DNA from: Rhizobium subbaraonis
GTDB lineage: Bacteria; Pseudomonadota; Alphaproteobacteria; Rhizobiales; Rhizobiaceae
DNA: 64,000 nt
Assembly: GCF_900220975.1 (NCBI RefSeq)
Contig: NZ_OBQD01000010.1
Coordinates: 1 to 64,000, forward strand
Reading direction: 5' to 3'
The notes beneath the pieces were generated by a model. The model saw only the letters and a list, made by a program, of their open reading frames with translations. It did not search any database and was not told where the DNA came from. Positions 5,910-13,563 of the stretch are shown here, piece after piece. The position numbers and the translations under genes were made by a program. Each line of letters begins with the position of its first letter. Within the stretch, counting starts at the first letter, position 1.

Positions 5910-6939
5910 GAGGACAATCGAGGACGTGCGCGAGGCATTAAGGCACGAGCCGATCAGCGCATACCCCGATTTCGTAGCAGCCGTTTCGGCGGCGCTGGAC
6001 GATAGGGAAACCCTCCCCGTGGAGCTGGACGGCGTTGCCGATGCTATCGCCTACGGCAAGGGCGTCTGGCGCAGCTGCTCCGGATGCCACGAGACTAACG
6101 AAGGAGTGCCGCTTGGCCCTTATAGCAGCATCCTCAAGTGCCACCTCGGCGGCGGTTGCTTTGAGTGCGGCGGCGTCGGCGCAATCTGGGATACGACCGA
6201 CTATGAGGAGATGGGGCGATTCCTTTCTGGTGAAGCCCTCGCCACCTCCCCGGCATCGTCGGGGGTGGAGGGGGAGAGATGCCCGATCTGCGCCGAGGCC
6301 TTCAAGCCCACCGATCTATGCGCCTCCGACATAGAAATGGGCACGTGCCACGCCGCATGCCTTGAAGGATCACCGGTCGTTGATCTTGAAACCGGCGAAC
6401 CCAGCGACGGGCCGATCAGCACATACCGTTTCGACGAAGACGCACCCGCAGCACCAACGGCGATTGATAGCATCGCGACCGAAGGCCCTTGGCAATGGTG
6501 GGCCGGCAGCACCGAGGAGTGGTGCACGGTCGGCCCCGAGGCCAGCCGGGAGGCGATCATTCAGGCCGCCATCAACGACTGCCTTGGCGAGGGCGAGGAT
6601 GATGTCGGCGCCTGGACGCTCAATTTCCACATCGTCGAGGCGCGCCAAGACCCGCTTCGGCTCGCGGACTGGATCGAAAGCGATCGACTGATTGAGCGCG
6701 CAGAGGACAACGTCGCCGACAGCGATCGCGCCGCCGGCGAGTATGACGACGGCCCATTCTTCAGGGTCGCCCCCGAAATCGAGAAGGATCTCGAGGAGCG
6801 CATCAAGCGCGCCTGCGACGAATGGCAGCTTGCCAACGGCCTCACCTTCACGTGTCGGACCTTCAGCCACACGCGCAACGACGAGGACGTCGTCGTCGAT
6901 CACCCCAACGCGACATCCGAGGGTCCGGTCGATGTCTAA
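5893..6939 (+). CDS. Cys-rich phage protein of unknown function
   Basis: About 348 residues from the ATG at 5893, chosen because GAGG at 5883-5886 sits six bases upstream (ATGs at 5881 and 5896 are alternatives). Two Cys clusters suggest zinc sites: CSGC with a later GGGCFEC near residues 60-95, and CPICAEAF followed by C and C/H residues near 130-160. The C-terminal half is acidic and carries no obvious enzyme motif. A GC-rich stretch at 6245-6275 that looks palindromic lies inside the reading frame. No family is recognised. Confidence 0.6.
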   Translation: MMQVSERTIEDVREALRHEPISAYPDFVAAVSAALDDRETLPVELDGVADAIAYGKGVWRSCSGCHETNEGVPLGPYSSILKCHLGGGCFECGGVGAIWDTTDYEEMGRFLSGEALATSPASSGVEGERCPICAEAFKPTDLCASDIEMGTCHAACLEGSPVVDLETGEPSDGPISTYRFDEDAPAAPTAIDSIATEGPWQWWAGSTEEWCTVGPEASREAIIQAAINDCLGEGEDDVGAWTLNFHIVEARQDPLRLADWIESDRLIERAEDNVADSDRAAGEYDDGPFFRVAPEIEKDLEERIKRACDEWQLANGLTFTCRTFSHTRNDEDVVVDHPNATSEGPVDV

Positions 6940-7378
6940 TGCAAACCCCAGCGTCAATCGCTATCTCAAAGATAAGGCTATGGACCATATCGACCATGCG
7001 CTGGGCCGCCCGGTCGAGCCACTGGCCCCCACTTTCCGGAACCACTTCGCGACTGACGCGACCGGACAGCAAGCCGCGGACTTTTTCGCATCTCCTTACT
7101 GGGAGCCGGCCGGCCGTACAGGCGACATGGCTTTCTTCGCTGTGAACGAGGAGGGACGCCGCGCACTTTCCGCCCACCTGAAGGCGATCGGCGATCCGCA
7201 CCGACCCTACGCCGTCACCTATGAAGGCACGACCTCGATCGTCCCGGCCAAGTCTGCAAGCGCAGCGAAGTACGCCCTCTATCTCCAGATCAGCGACTGC
7301 TTCTGCGATCTCCGCTTCCGTGACTTCGTCGGGAAAACCCGAGCCGTCCTCGCCGCCAGGAGCAACGTCTATGGCTGA
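6932..7378 (+). CDS. Hypothetical phage protein
   Basis: 148 residues from an ATG at 6932 overlapping the end of the preceding gene by eight bases. The C-terminal part (YAVTYEGTTSIVPAKSASAA, then KYALYLQISDCFCDLRFRDF) resembles the small alpha/beta phage proteins that accompany Gp37/Gp68 genes. Its stop overlaps the start of the DUF5131 gene at 7371. No domain could be named with confidence. Confidence 0.6.
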   Translation: MSNANPSVNRYLKDKAMDHIDHALGRPVEPLAPTFRNHFATDATGQQAADFFASPYWEPAGRTGDMAFFAVNEEGRRALSAHLKAIGDPHRPYAVTYEGTTSIVPAKSASAAKYALYLQISDCFCDLRFRDFVGKTRAVLAARSNVYG

Positions 7379-8288
7379 CAACACCAAGATCGAATGGACC
7401 GACGCCACCTGGAACCCGATCACCGGCTGTTCCATCGTCTCCCCCGGCTGCACCAATTGCTACGCCATGAAGCTCGCCGGCACGCGCCTTCGCCATCACC
7501 CGAGCCGCACCGGCCTGACGAAGGACAGCAAGGCCGGCCCCGTCTGGACCGGCGAAGTCCGCTTCAACCGCGAATGGCTGGACCAGCCCCTGCGCTGGAA
7601 ACGCCCGCGCATGATCTTCGTCTGCGCCCATGGCGATCTCTTCGCCGAAGGCGTGCCCGACGAATGGATTGACCAGATCTTCGCCGTGATGGCGCTCTGC
7701 CCGCAGCACACCTTCCAGGTGCTGACGAAGCGGCCGGAGCGCATGCGGGGATATCTCTACGGCGACAGTGCACGCCAGAGAGTGGCATGGGCGGAAGCGG
7801 CGTGCGCGATGAACCGCTTTGCTCCGGATTGGCGGAATGAAGACATCCACGGCAGACATCGTAGTCTCGTAATGGCCGCAGGAATGGAATGGCCACTGCC
7901 AAATGTCTGGCTCGGCGCATCGGTCGAGGATCAGAAGCGCGCGGATGAGCGCCTGCCCCTCCTGCGCGAGACACCGGCGCAAGTCCGCTGGACGTCCGCA
8001 GAACCCTTGCTCGGGTCGCTCGACCTGTCCCGCCACATAGACATACTCGACTGGGTCGTCGTCGGAGGAGAGAGCGGCCACGGCGCCCGGCCGATGCAGC
8101 CGGAATGGGCCGAGAGCCTGCGCGACCAGTGCGCCGCAGCCGGCGTACCCTTCCTGTTCAAGCAGTGGGGATCGCACAAGCAGACGTCCGACTGCAACGG
8201 CCGCTACATGATCCCGGCCACCAAGAAGGAAGCCGGCCGCCTGCTGGATGGCATCGAGCACAACGGTTTCCCCGAGGTGCGCCGATGA
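7371..8288 (+). CDS. Phage Gp37/Gp68 family protein (DUF5131)
   Basis: 305 residues. The N-terminus is diagnostic of the phage Gp37/Gp68 family: KIEWTDATWNPITGC, then SPGCTNCYAM, followed by RMIFVCAHGDLFAE, FQVLTKRPERM and the C-terminal VVVGGESGHGARP and PFLFKQWG blocks. The conserved C-x2-C-Y suggests a metal or Fe-S site and a distant radical-SAM-like TIM barrel. It is common in phages and mobile elements of Proteobacteria; its biochemical role is not established. The gene overlaps both neighbours. Confidence 0.9.
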   Translation: MADNTKIEWTDATWNPITGCSIVSPGCTNCYAMKLAGTRLRHHPSRTGLTKDSKAGPVWTGEVRFNREWLDQPLRWKRPRMIFVCAHGDLFAEGVPDEWIDQIFAVMALCPQHTFQVLTKRPERMRGYLYGDSARQRVAWAEAACAMNRFAPDWRNEDIHGRHRSLVMAAGMEWPLPNVWLGASVEDQKRADERLPLLRETPAQVRWTSAEPLLGSLDLSRHIDILDWVVVGGESGHGARPMQPEWAESLRDQCAAAGVPFLFKQWGSHKQTSDCNGRYMIPATKKEAGRLLDGIEHNGFPEVRR

Positions 8289-8530
8289 CGACGGAGAAGC
8301 ATCACATCCTGACGCCGCACCAGCAGGAGATCGCCGCCGCCATCTGCGCCGTTCTCAATGGCTGCGAGCACGTAGACGCTTTCGCCGCAATCATCAGCGT
8401 TTCCGCCGCAACGATCAATAACCGCGCCGCCAACCGCGCCGAGGCGCTGTTTGTCGCCGAAGCGCTCGCCGACGACCTGGTCGCCATCGTCGAGGCCGGA
8501 CAGGACGGCTTGCTGGAGATGGCCCCATGA
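8285..8530 (+). CDS. Small phage protein (81 aa)
   Basis: 81 residues, ATG at 8285 overlapping the preceding TGA (ATGA). The middle is predominantly helical and Ala-rich (AAIISVSAATINNRAANRAE), and the end is acidic. There is no membrane segment, signal or recognised motif. The next gene starts four bases before its end. Confidence 0.5.
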   Translation: MTTEKHHILTPHQQEIAAAICAVLNGCEHVDAFAAIISVSAATINNRAANRAEALFVAEALADDLVAIVEAGQDGLLEMAP

Positions 8531-8715
8531 ACCGCATCCTCCGCGTCTTTCTGCGACCAATATATTCCCCCTCCGATCTTTTCTGCTACGGGCTCGCCTA
8601 TGGCCTTTATCAGGAGCACGGTCTCGCCGCGTGCGCCCTTGGCCTGTCGATCTGGATCATCATCAAGTCCTGCCTCACTGTCTACCTTGCCAAGGGAGGA
8701 ACGCTTGACGATTGA
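8527..8715 (+). CDS. Small phage membrane protein (62 aa)
   Basis: 62 residues with two hydrophobic segments: a short one near residues 15-30 and a clear membrane helix (LAACALGLSIWIIIKSCLTV) near 32-52. It is coupled to the upstream gene by ATGA at 8527, and its end contains the ribosome site and TTG start of the next gene. Function unknown; it is the third membrane miniprotein in this operon. Confidence 0.55.
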   Translation: MNRILRVFLRPIYSPSDLFCYGLAYGLYQEHGLAACALGLSIWIIIKSCLTVYLAKGGTLDD

Positions 8716-8911
8716 AGCCCTCGACCGCGAGCGCCAGGTTTGCTGCGACGGCTGCCCCGCCTCCTATCCGAACACCTATGGCGCCGATGACTTCGACGTG
8801 ATGATAGCCGACGCCAAGGCCGCAGGCTGGCACATCACCCGCCGCGCCGGCAAGTGGCTGCACTTCTGCGCAGACTGCAAGCCCGACCAGATGCGAGGGG
8901 CGCTGCTATGA
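8705..8911 (+). CDS. Zinc-ribbon-like phage protein (TTG start)
   Basis: 68 residues from a TTG at 8705. The start is set by a strong ribosome site, AGGGAGG at 8693-8699, five bases upstream; no ATG is available before the conserved region. Two Cys pairs, CCDGCP near residue 12 and CADC near residue 58, could form one treble-clef or zinc-ribbon site (C-x2-C ... C-x2-C). The segment between them (IADAKAAGWHITRRAGKWLHF) resembles small phage zinc proteins. It is coupled to the next gene by ATGA. Confidence 0.6.
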   Translation: MTIEALDRERQVCCDGCPASYPNTYGADDFDVMIADAKAAGWHITRRAGKWLHFCADCKPDQMRGALL

Positions 8912-9210
8912 CCGACGATCCCATCGACTTCGATATCGTCGTGACGCGGAAGCCCCAGCCGGAGCGCGAGATCCTGTTCGTCTGCCTTCTTTGTGAGAAG
9001 GAGATCGAAACACCAACGCGCTGGCAACGCGCATCGTTTCGCCCCCACGAGCGCGAGCCCATCTGCAGCGCATGCACGAGGCGATGGGGCTCGGTCTCAA
9101 ACAGCGGCCCCGTCTTCAACCGCCAGAACTATCACACGCTGAGGCAGTTCTCGGCGATCACCAATTGCCTGACCTGGGAGATCCAGAATGGAAACCGGAG
9201 ATATCGGTAG
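8908..9210 (+). CDS. Cys-rich phage protein
   Basis: About 100 residues from the ATG at 8908 (ATGA overlap with the gene before). Two Cys pairs, VCLLCEKEI near residue 26 and ICSACTRRW near residue 53, make a probable four-Cys zinc site. An aromatic/basic C-terminus follows. Its end overlaps the beginning of the gene at 9188 by 23 bases. No family is recognised. Confidence 0.55.
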   Translation: MTDDPIDFDIVVTRKPQPEREILFVCLLCEKEIETPTRWQRASFRPHEREPICSACTRRWGSVSNSGPVFNRQNYHTLRQFSAITNCLTWEIQNGNRRYR

Positions 9211-9421
9211 CGCCTTCGACGTGCCCGCGATCATTCGCGGGCTGCATCAGGATCTCGTCGAGCTCCGCATGGGCGGGATCACGGTCACGGAGGCGAAAGT
9301 TCGCGCGGAGATCGCCAAGCAGATCTTCAGCGGGCTCCGCCTCGTTGTCCAGACGCAGCGTTATCTCTCGGAGAAGGCAAAGACGGTCCCGGCGATCGAA
9401 GGTGGCGAGGTGCAGTCGTGA
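9188..9421 (+). CDS. Small phage protein (77 aa)
   Basis: 77 residues, mostly helical: VPAIIRGLHQDLVELRMGGI followed by a second helix VRAEIAKQIFSGLRLVVQTQ. It has no membrane segment, cysteines or recognised motif. The following short ORF begins with a GTG overlapping its TGA. Confidence 0.5.
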   Translation: METGDIGSAFDVPAIIRGLHQDLVELRMGGITVTEAKVRAEIAKQIFSGLRLVVQTQRYLSEKAKTVPAIEGGEVQS

Positions 9422-9501
9422 CCGATCGACCGATTCTCTTCTCCGCCCCCATGGGCTGCGCGCTACGGGCGGAATTTGACAGATGGAGGAAGCGGAAATG
9501 A
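9418..9501 (+). CDS. 27-codon ORF, apparent remnant of a phage ASCH-like protein
   Basis: A GTG at 9418 overlaps the previous stop (GTGA) and opens 27 codons; the next gene's ATG overlaps its TGA at 9499. The first dozen residues, TDRPILFSAPM, are the opening block I associate with phage ASCH-domain proteins that normally continue with a KTQTRR-type motif over more than 100 residues. Here the reading becomes unrelated after residue 12 and stops. It is either a decayed remnant still kept in the overlap chain or a real minipeptide. Confidence 0.35.
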   Translation: MTDRPILFSAPMGCALRAEFDRWRKRK

Positions 9502-9716
9502 GCCGTCGCCCTCCCGTCGTCACGGAAAAGCAGATCCGCGAAGGCATGGCCACGCTTGCACGCATCATGCAGGAGCATCCGAACGGAGAGAAGTTCTGGC
9601 CGCTGTTCGAGCGTCTGGAACGCGAACTTGCCCTATGCCAGAGCAAGAAGTCCCGCCTTGCCGCAGCACTGGCATTCACGCAAGAATCGACGGATCGTAG
9701 CGAAGCGCGATTTTAA
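9498..9716 (+). CDS. Small phage protein, last gene of the rightward operon in view
   Basis: 72 residues from the ATG at 9498; GGAGG at 9485-9489 is eight bases upstream, which favours it over the ATG at 9483. Mostly helical (EKQIREGMATLARIMQEHPN, then EKFWPLFERLERELALCQSK), with a coiled-coil flavour. Its 3' end overlaps the 3' end of the convergent integrase gene by 41 bases, so the operon and the integrase converge here. Confidence 0.55.
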   Translation: MSRRPPVVTEKQIREGMATLARIMQEHPNGEKFWPLFERLERELALCQSKKSRLAAALAFTQESTDRSEARF

Positions 9717-11022
9717 GCATCTTGTCGCGGCGCCAGGACAGCGCGCCGCCGTCGCCATACTCCGGCCGGTCGGTGTCATGGCCCAAGATGCGCCGGCGGA
9801 ATTCGTCATCGAAGCCAGCCTCCAGCATCCGCTTTTCATATGTATGCCGCAGCGAGTAAGCGCGATGATGTTTCGAAGGCAGAAGCTTGCGGTCTTTCAA
9901 ATGCTTCATCACCGCAGCTGAAAAATTGGTTTCCTTGTCCGCATAGCGCGGGAAGCCTTTCGGAGCCAGCTTCATCGCCTCCAGGGATACCCCGACCAGC
10001 GGGATATCGCGCACGCTGTTCTGCGTCTTCACCTTGCGATCCGGACGATAGATGATCTCGAGATAGGGCACCGGCGCATCAAGGTGGATCTGCTCGGGGC
10101 GCAGGTTGCAGATCTCGGACGGCCGGCACCCGGTCTCGATCATCGTCAGCAGGATGAGCTTCGCTTCCCGGTTCAGGTTCTTGAACGCCCCGGCGGAGAG
10201 GAATTTCTCCTCGACGAAGGAAGCGTCGAAGGGCTTGACCTTCAGCCGCAGGGCCTTGGGATTGCTGAAGGACAGGCCGTCGAAGGGGTTCTTGATGTCG
10301 AGCGCGTGGTAGCGCGTATATTCGCGAAAGAGCTTGCGGAGGTCGCCGAAGCGGCGGTTGGCCGTGCTGCCGGACACACCTTCGTTCTCGATCCGGCGCA
10401 TCCACCATCCATGGAACTTGATCGCATCCGCACGCGTGATGTCGAGAAGCGGCTTGTTGCTGACTGCCTCGACGAACCGGTCGACCGCCGTCAACTTCAC
10501 CTTGCGCCAGTTGGCGAGCTGTGCCGGGCTCATTCCCCGCGTCTCGTCCTTCCCGATCTCGTCGAGGTAGGTATCCATGGCGCGGCGCACAGTCAGGGCA
10601 GGAAGCTCCTCACCGCCCAACAGGGCGTCCTGATCGCGAGCCGAAGAGTTCCCCGCGACCGATATCCGCCGCAGGATCTCGGCCGTGTCGCCGCCTTCAG
10701 CGAGATCCGCAACCGCCTTGTATTCGAAGCCGAGGGCTATCGCTCTGGCCTTCGCAGCCTGGTATCGCGCCTGCGATCCGTTGTCCGGATGCTCAAGAGA
10801 CAGCCCCTGCCACAAAAGCTCGTCGGCCCGCTCCAGCGAATCACGGCGAAGCTGCGCAACATCGAGCGAAGAGGTCTTGAGTGAGATCTGGATCGTGCCG
10901 CGCCCGTCGATATGGGCGAAATGCGCCGGCACCCGGCGGACATAATGCCACTTCGCCCCCCGCGCCTTGAGATAGCGCATAGGATCGCGGGCGACCGTCA
11001 GTTGCTTTGCCTTGCGCGCCAC
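9676..11022 (-). CDS. Phage-type tyrosine recombinase (integrase)
   Basis: About 448 residues from a GTG at 11022 preceded by GGAGAGG six bases upstream; ATGs at 11055 and 10980 are alternatives. The N-terminus (YLKARGAKWHYVRRVPAHFA) resembles the DUF6538 arm-type domain of rhizobial integrases, followed by a core-binding domain. Catalytic residues fit: Arg300 (TGCRPSEI), Lys332 (RKVKTQ), Arg392 (YSLRHT), His415 (LGHDTD) and Tyr422 (PEYGDG). The gene start faces a tRNA-Leu 3' end about 120 bp away, the usual site of action. It would catalyse insertion and excision of the element that extends left of this point. Confidence 0.92.
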   Translation of the reverse strand: MARKAKQLTVARDPMRYLKARGAKWHYVRRVPAHFAHIDGRGTIQISLKTSSLDVAQLRRDSLERADELLWQGLSLEHPDNGSQARYQAAKARAIALGFEYKAVADLAEGGDTAEILRRISVAGNSSARDQDALLGGEELPALTVRRAMDTYLDEIGKDETRGMSPAQLANWRKVKLTAVDRFVEAVSNKPLLDITRADAIKFHGWWMRRIENEGVSGSTANRRFGDLRKLFREYTRYHALDIKNPFDGLSFSNPKALRLKVKPFDASFVEEKFLSAGAFKNLNREAKLILLTMIETGCRPSEICNLRPEQIHLDAPVPYLEIIYRPDRKVKTQNSVRDIPLVGVSLEAMKLAPKGFPRYADKETNFSAAVMKHLKDRKLLPSKHHRAYSLRHTYEKRMLEAGFDDEFRRRILGHDTDRPEYGDGGALSWRRDKMLKIALRYDPSILA

Positions 11023-11103
11023 CGCGTGCCTCTCCAAAAGAGCGTTGCGGTGCATTCTGTAGTGCAAATTTTGGGAGGTCGTCAATTCCCCACGAGGGGG
11101 ATG

Positions 11104-11127
11104 ATTGTTTTACGTAGGAAAAACAAT
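11104..11127. repeat. Inverted repeat between integrase and tRNA-Leu
   Basis: Eight-base arms ATTGTTTT (11104-11111) and AAAACAAT (11120-11127) separated by eight bases. Read on the minus strand it follows the tRNA-Leu 3' end by 20 bases and could be its terminator. Alternatively, because the attachment junction should be at the tRNA end, it belongs to the element side and could be an arm site for integrase or excisionase. The sequence cannot distinguish these. Confidence 0.4.
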
Positions 11128-11146
11128 TGCTTGACCAAAAGCCAAA

Positions 11147-11231
11147 TGGTGCGGTCGAGAAGACTCGAACTTCCACGGGTTGCCCCACAGCGACCTCAAC
11201 GCTGCGCGTCTACCAATTCCGCCACGACCGC
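11147..11231 (-). tRNA. tRNA-Leu (anticodon GAG)
   Basis: On the minus strand the 85-nt sequence folds as a class II tRNA: acceptor arms GCGGTCG and CGACCGC followed by an encoded ACCA, D-arm with GGTAGAC, anticodon stem CAGCG/CGCTG enclosing loop TTGAGGT (anticodon GAG, reading CUC), a long variable arm, and a T-arm with GTTCGAG. The 3' end at 11147 faces the integrase, so the tRNA 3' half is the probable attachment site of the prophage. The tRNA is intact, so integration regenerated its end. Confidence 0.93.
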
Positions 11232-11424
11232 ATCGTGGTAGGTGCCGACTTGCGCCGACGGGGGTGCATGTAGCAAAAGCATTTTGGGTGCACAAGGCCA
11301 TTGCGACAGAAATCTGACGAGAAAAACAACAATTTCAACAGACCCTGTGAATGGCTCGTTTCCCCCCTGAAATCCTTGCATCATCCCGCCTATATTGGCA
11401 GAGAAAGGTCGAAGGGATTGCCAT

Positions 11425-12141
11425 ATGCAGCGCGCCGAACTCGAAAAATCCATGCTCGCCGTTCCGGGCTCGCCGCCGATCCGCTGGCGGGTGGAATCGG
11501 GGCTCGTACCCTACGATGTCGCCGTTGAGACAATGGAGCGCGAGGCCGCCTTGATCGCCGCCGGCGAAGCCGACGAACTTGTCTGGCTCGTCGAGCACCC
11601 CCCGCTCTACACAGCCGGCACGAGCGCCGATGCCGCCGATCTCGTCGATCCGAACCGCTTCCCCGTCTTCGATACCGGGCGCGGCGGGGAATACACCTAT
11701 CATGGCCCCGGCCAGCGCGTGGCCTATGTGATGCTGGATCTCAAGCGCCGCCGTCAAGACGTGCGCGCCTTCGTGGCCGCACTGGAGGATGTCGTGATCG
11801 ACGCTCTCGACCAGATGAACGTCCGCGGCGAACGTCGGGAGGATCGTGTCGGGGTCTGGGTCCGCCGCCCGGAACGCCCGCCGCTGCCCGACGGTTCGCC
11901 GGCAGAAGACAAGATCGCGGCGATCGGCATCCGCTTGCGGCGCTGGGTCAGCTTCCACGGTCTCTCGTTGAACGTCGACCCGGATCTCGACCATTTCAGC
12001 GGCATCGTGCCTTGCGGCATCCGCGGCTATGGCGTCACCAGCCTCGTCGATCTCGGCCTGCCGGTGACGATGGACGATGCCGACCTCTGTCTGAAGGCAT
12101 CTTTCGGTAAAATATTCGGCCCCGTGGCGCCGATCGACTGA
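11425..12141 (+). CDS. lipB: Octanoyl-[ACP]:protein octanoyltransferase
   Basis: 238 residues, the usual LipB size. It transfers octanoyl from acyl carrier protein to lipoyl domains, the first step of protein lipoylation; targets would include GcvH encoded at 25885. Signature blocks are present: [20 protein letters not shown], catalytic Lys163 ([10 protein letters not shown]) and catalytic Cys197 (GIVPCGI). The ATG at 11425 is preferred over a TTG at 11395 because an AAGGGA site lies about eight bases upstream. It is a single gene, first on the chromosome side of the integrated element. Confidence 0.93.
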   Translation: MQRAELEKSMLAVPGSPPIRWRVESGLVPYDVAVETMEREAALIAAGEADELVWLVEHPPLYTAGTSADAADLVDPNRFPVFDTGRGGEYTYHGPGQRVAYVMLDLKRRRQDVRAFVAALEDVVIDALDQMNVRGERREDRVGVWVRRPERPPLPDGSPAEDKIAAIGIRLRRWVSFHGLSLNVDPDLDHFSGIVPCGIRGYGVTSLVDLGLPVTMDDADLCLKASFGKIFGPVAPID

Positions 12142-12165
12142 TTCCGACTGGGACGCGCGCGGCGA

Positions 12166-13443
12166 TCAGCCGAACAAGCGGTCGCAGGCGTGCACGATCG
12201 CATAACCATGGATGACAACCGCAGCATAGAGGCCGCATCCCGCCAGCAGACGCTGGTTTCCGGTCATCGGCACCAGCGCGTGACGCGGCCGGACACTGCT
12301 GCCGCGACCCAGCATGCTGAGGAGCGTGAACACGGCCAGTCCGGCAACGAGGGCTGGCGCCGGCAGGCCGATGCGCCATCCCACGCAGAGCACGGCCAGA
12401 GCCACGCCGAAACTCGCCATGGCGAGCGTTCGACGCGACGAAAAGACCTGCCGAAGCACCTGGCCGCCATCGAACCGCTGCATTGGCAGCAGGTTCAAGA
12501 GATTGAATGCTCCCAGAATGACGAGAAACACCAGGGCCGGGTTGGCGAACCCCGCCGCCGCGCCCGATGATTGCGCCAGCAGTCGCTCGATCATCACCAC
12601 GAGTGGCACAAGCAGTGCCGAAACCCCTGCCCCCATCAGCGCACAGAACGCGATCTCATAGGTGGAATGGTACGGACGTCCGCCAATCGCGATGCCGCCC
12701 AGAAGCGGAACGAAGATCATCCGCACGCCGCGATGGCCGAACGCCCGGTAGGCGGCCATGTGCCCGAATTCATGCAGGACGATGACCATCGTCAGCATGG
12801 ACGACAGCATCAGCCCGTGGACGTCGAGCCCGAAGAAGGGCCAGAGTAGAAGAGTGGAGAGAACGGCCAGCGATGCCTGCACGACAGGCCGTTCGAAGAG
12901 GCCATTCGGCTCCGATCGCCCCTGGTTCAGCCATTGCTCCAGCGCGCCGATCTCGCGCCGCAGGGCAAAATAGCGGTAGAGCAGGAAAGCGACGCCACGA
13001 TAGCGGTCGCTTTGCTCGACGGTCAACAGACTGCCGCCTGCTGCCGCCGACACCGAGCGCCGCTCCTGGAAGTGTTGCCAGAATGAAGGATCGAGCGCGC
13101 TGTCGTCGACGACGCGGGTCATGAACCCCATGCGGGTTCCCGCATGAGCCGACACATTCTTCACCTCGAGGGTGCGCTCTATCGGCTGCCCCCTCCGGTC
13201 GAGATGGGCAAAGGCCTGCCTGACGCGGCCGGAACCGATACGCTGGCTGGACAGAACGGCGTGGTGCCAGTCGGCATGCGGCCCGAGCGGAAAGACCGCC
13301 GACCAGACCCTCATGGGTTCGGCGTCGAATTTCCGGTGCAGCCGTAGCGTCCGCCGACCGAGCGGGGCTGCCATCAGCAGCCAGACGAGACCGAGATTGA
13401 TCGTTAGCAGGATGATCACGGACAAGGTCGTCGACACGGACAC
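12166..13443 (-). CDS. Membrane M50-family zinc protease with N-terminal SRPBCC-like domain
   Basis: 425 residues. Residues 5-27 form a membrane helix. Residues ~32-175 resemble an SRPBCC/polyketide-cyclase (START-like) fold: LRLHRKFDAEPMRVWSAVFP, a mid-domain GRVRQAF, then LLTVEQSDRYRGVAFLLYRY. The C-terminal half is a site-2-protease-type membrane metalloprotease: HEFGH at 224-228 in a membrane helix, GGIAIGG, and a third zinc ligand Asp325 in NLLPMQRFDGGQ. A lipid- or ligand-binding domain attached to an intramembrane protease suggests ligand-gated or targeted proteolysis, but no substrate is visible. Family is clear for the protease part, moderate for the SRPBCC part. Confidence 0.82.
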   Translation of the reverse strand: MSVSTTLSVIILLTINLGLVWLLMAAPLGRRTLRLHRKFDAEPMRVWSAVFPLGPHADWHHAVLSSQRIGSGRVRQAFAHLDRRGQPIERTLEVKNVSAHAGTRMGFMTRVVDDSALDPSFWQHFQERRSVSAAAGGSLLTVEQSDRYRGVAFLLYRYFALRREIGALEQWLNQGRSEPNGLFERPVVQASLAVLSTLLLWPFFGLDVHGLMLSSMLTMVIVLHEFGHMAAYRAFGHRGVRMIFVPLLGGIAIGGRPYHSTYEIAFCALMGAGVSALLVPLVVMIERLLAQSSGAAAGFANPALVFLVILGAFNLLNLLPMQRFDGGQVLRQVFSSRRTLAMASFGVALAVLCVGWRIGLPAPALVAGLAVFTLLSMLGRGSSVRPRHALVPMTGNQRLLAGCGLYAAVVIHGYAIVHACDRLFG

Positions 13444-13563
13444 GCTCCATTCCGCCCGATTGGCCCGAGATCACGCTATTGCGTAAATCTTAAGAAAGCG
13501 CCGCGCCGGCCATGGCAAAGTGTCGGCCTCGGGGGGCGGTTCTGTGTCGAAACGGTACGGTCG

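Noticed and set aside
6236-6280. GC-rich partly palindromic stretch resembling a rhizobial intergenic repeat
   Set aside because: It lies inside an intact reading frame, and the arms pair poorly compared with the elements at 25729 and 42030.
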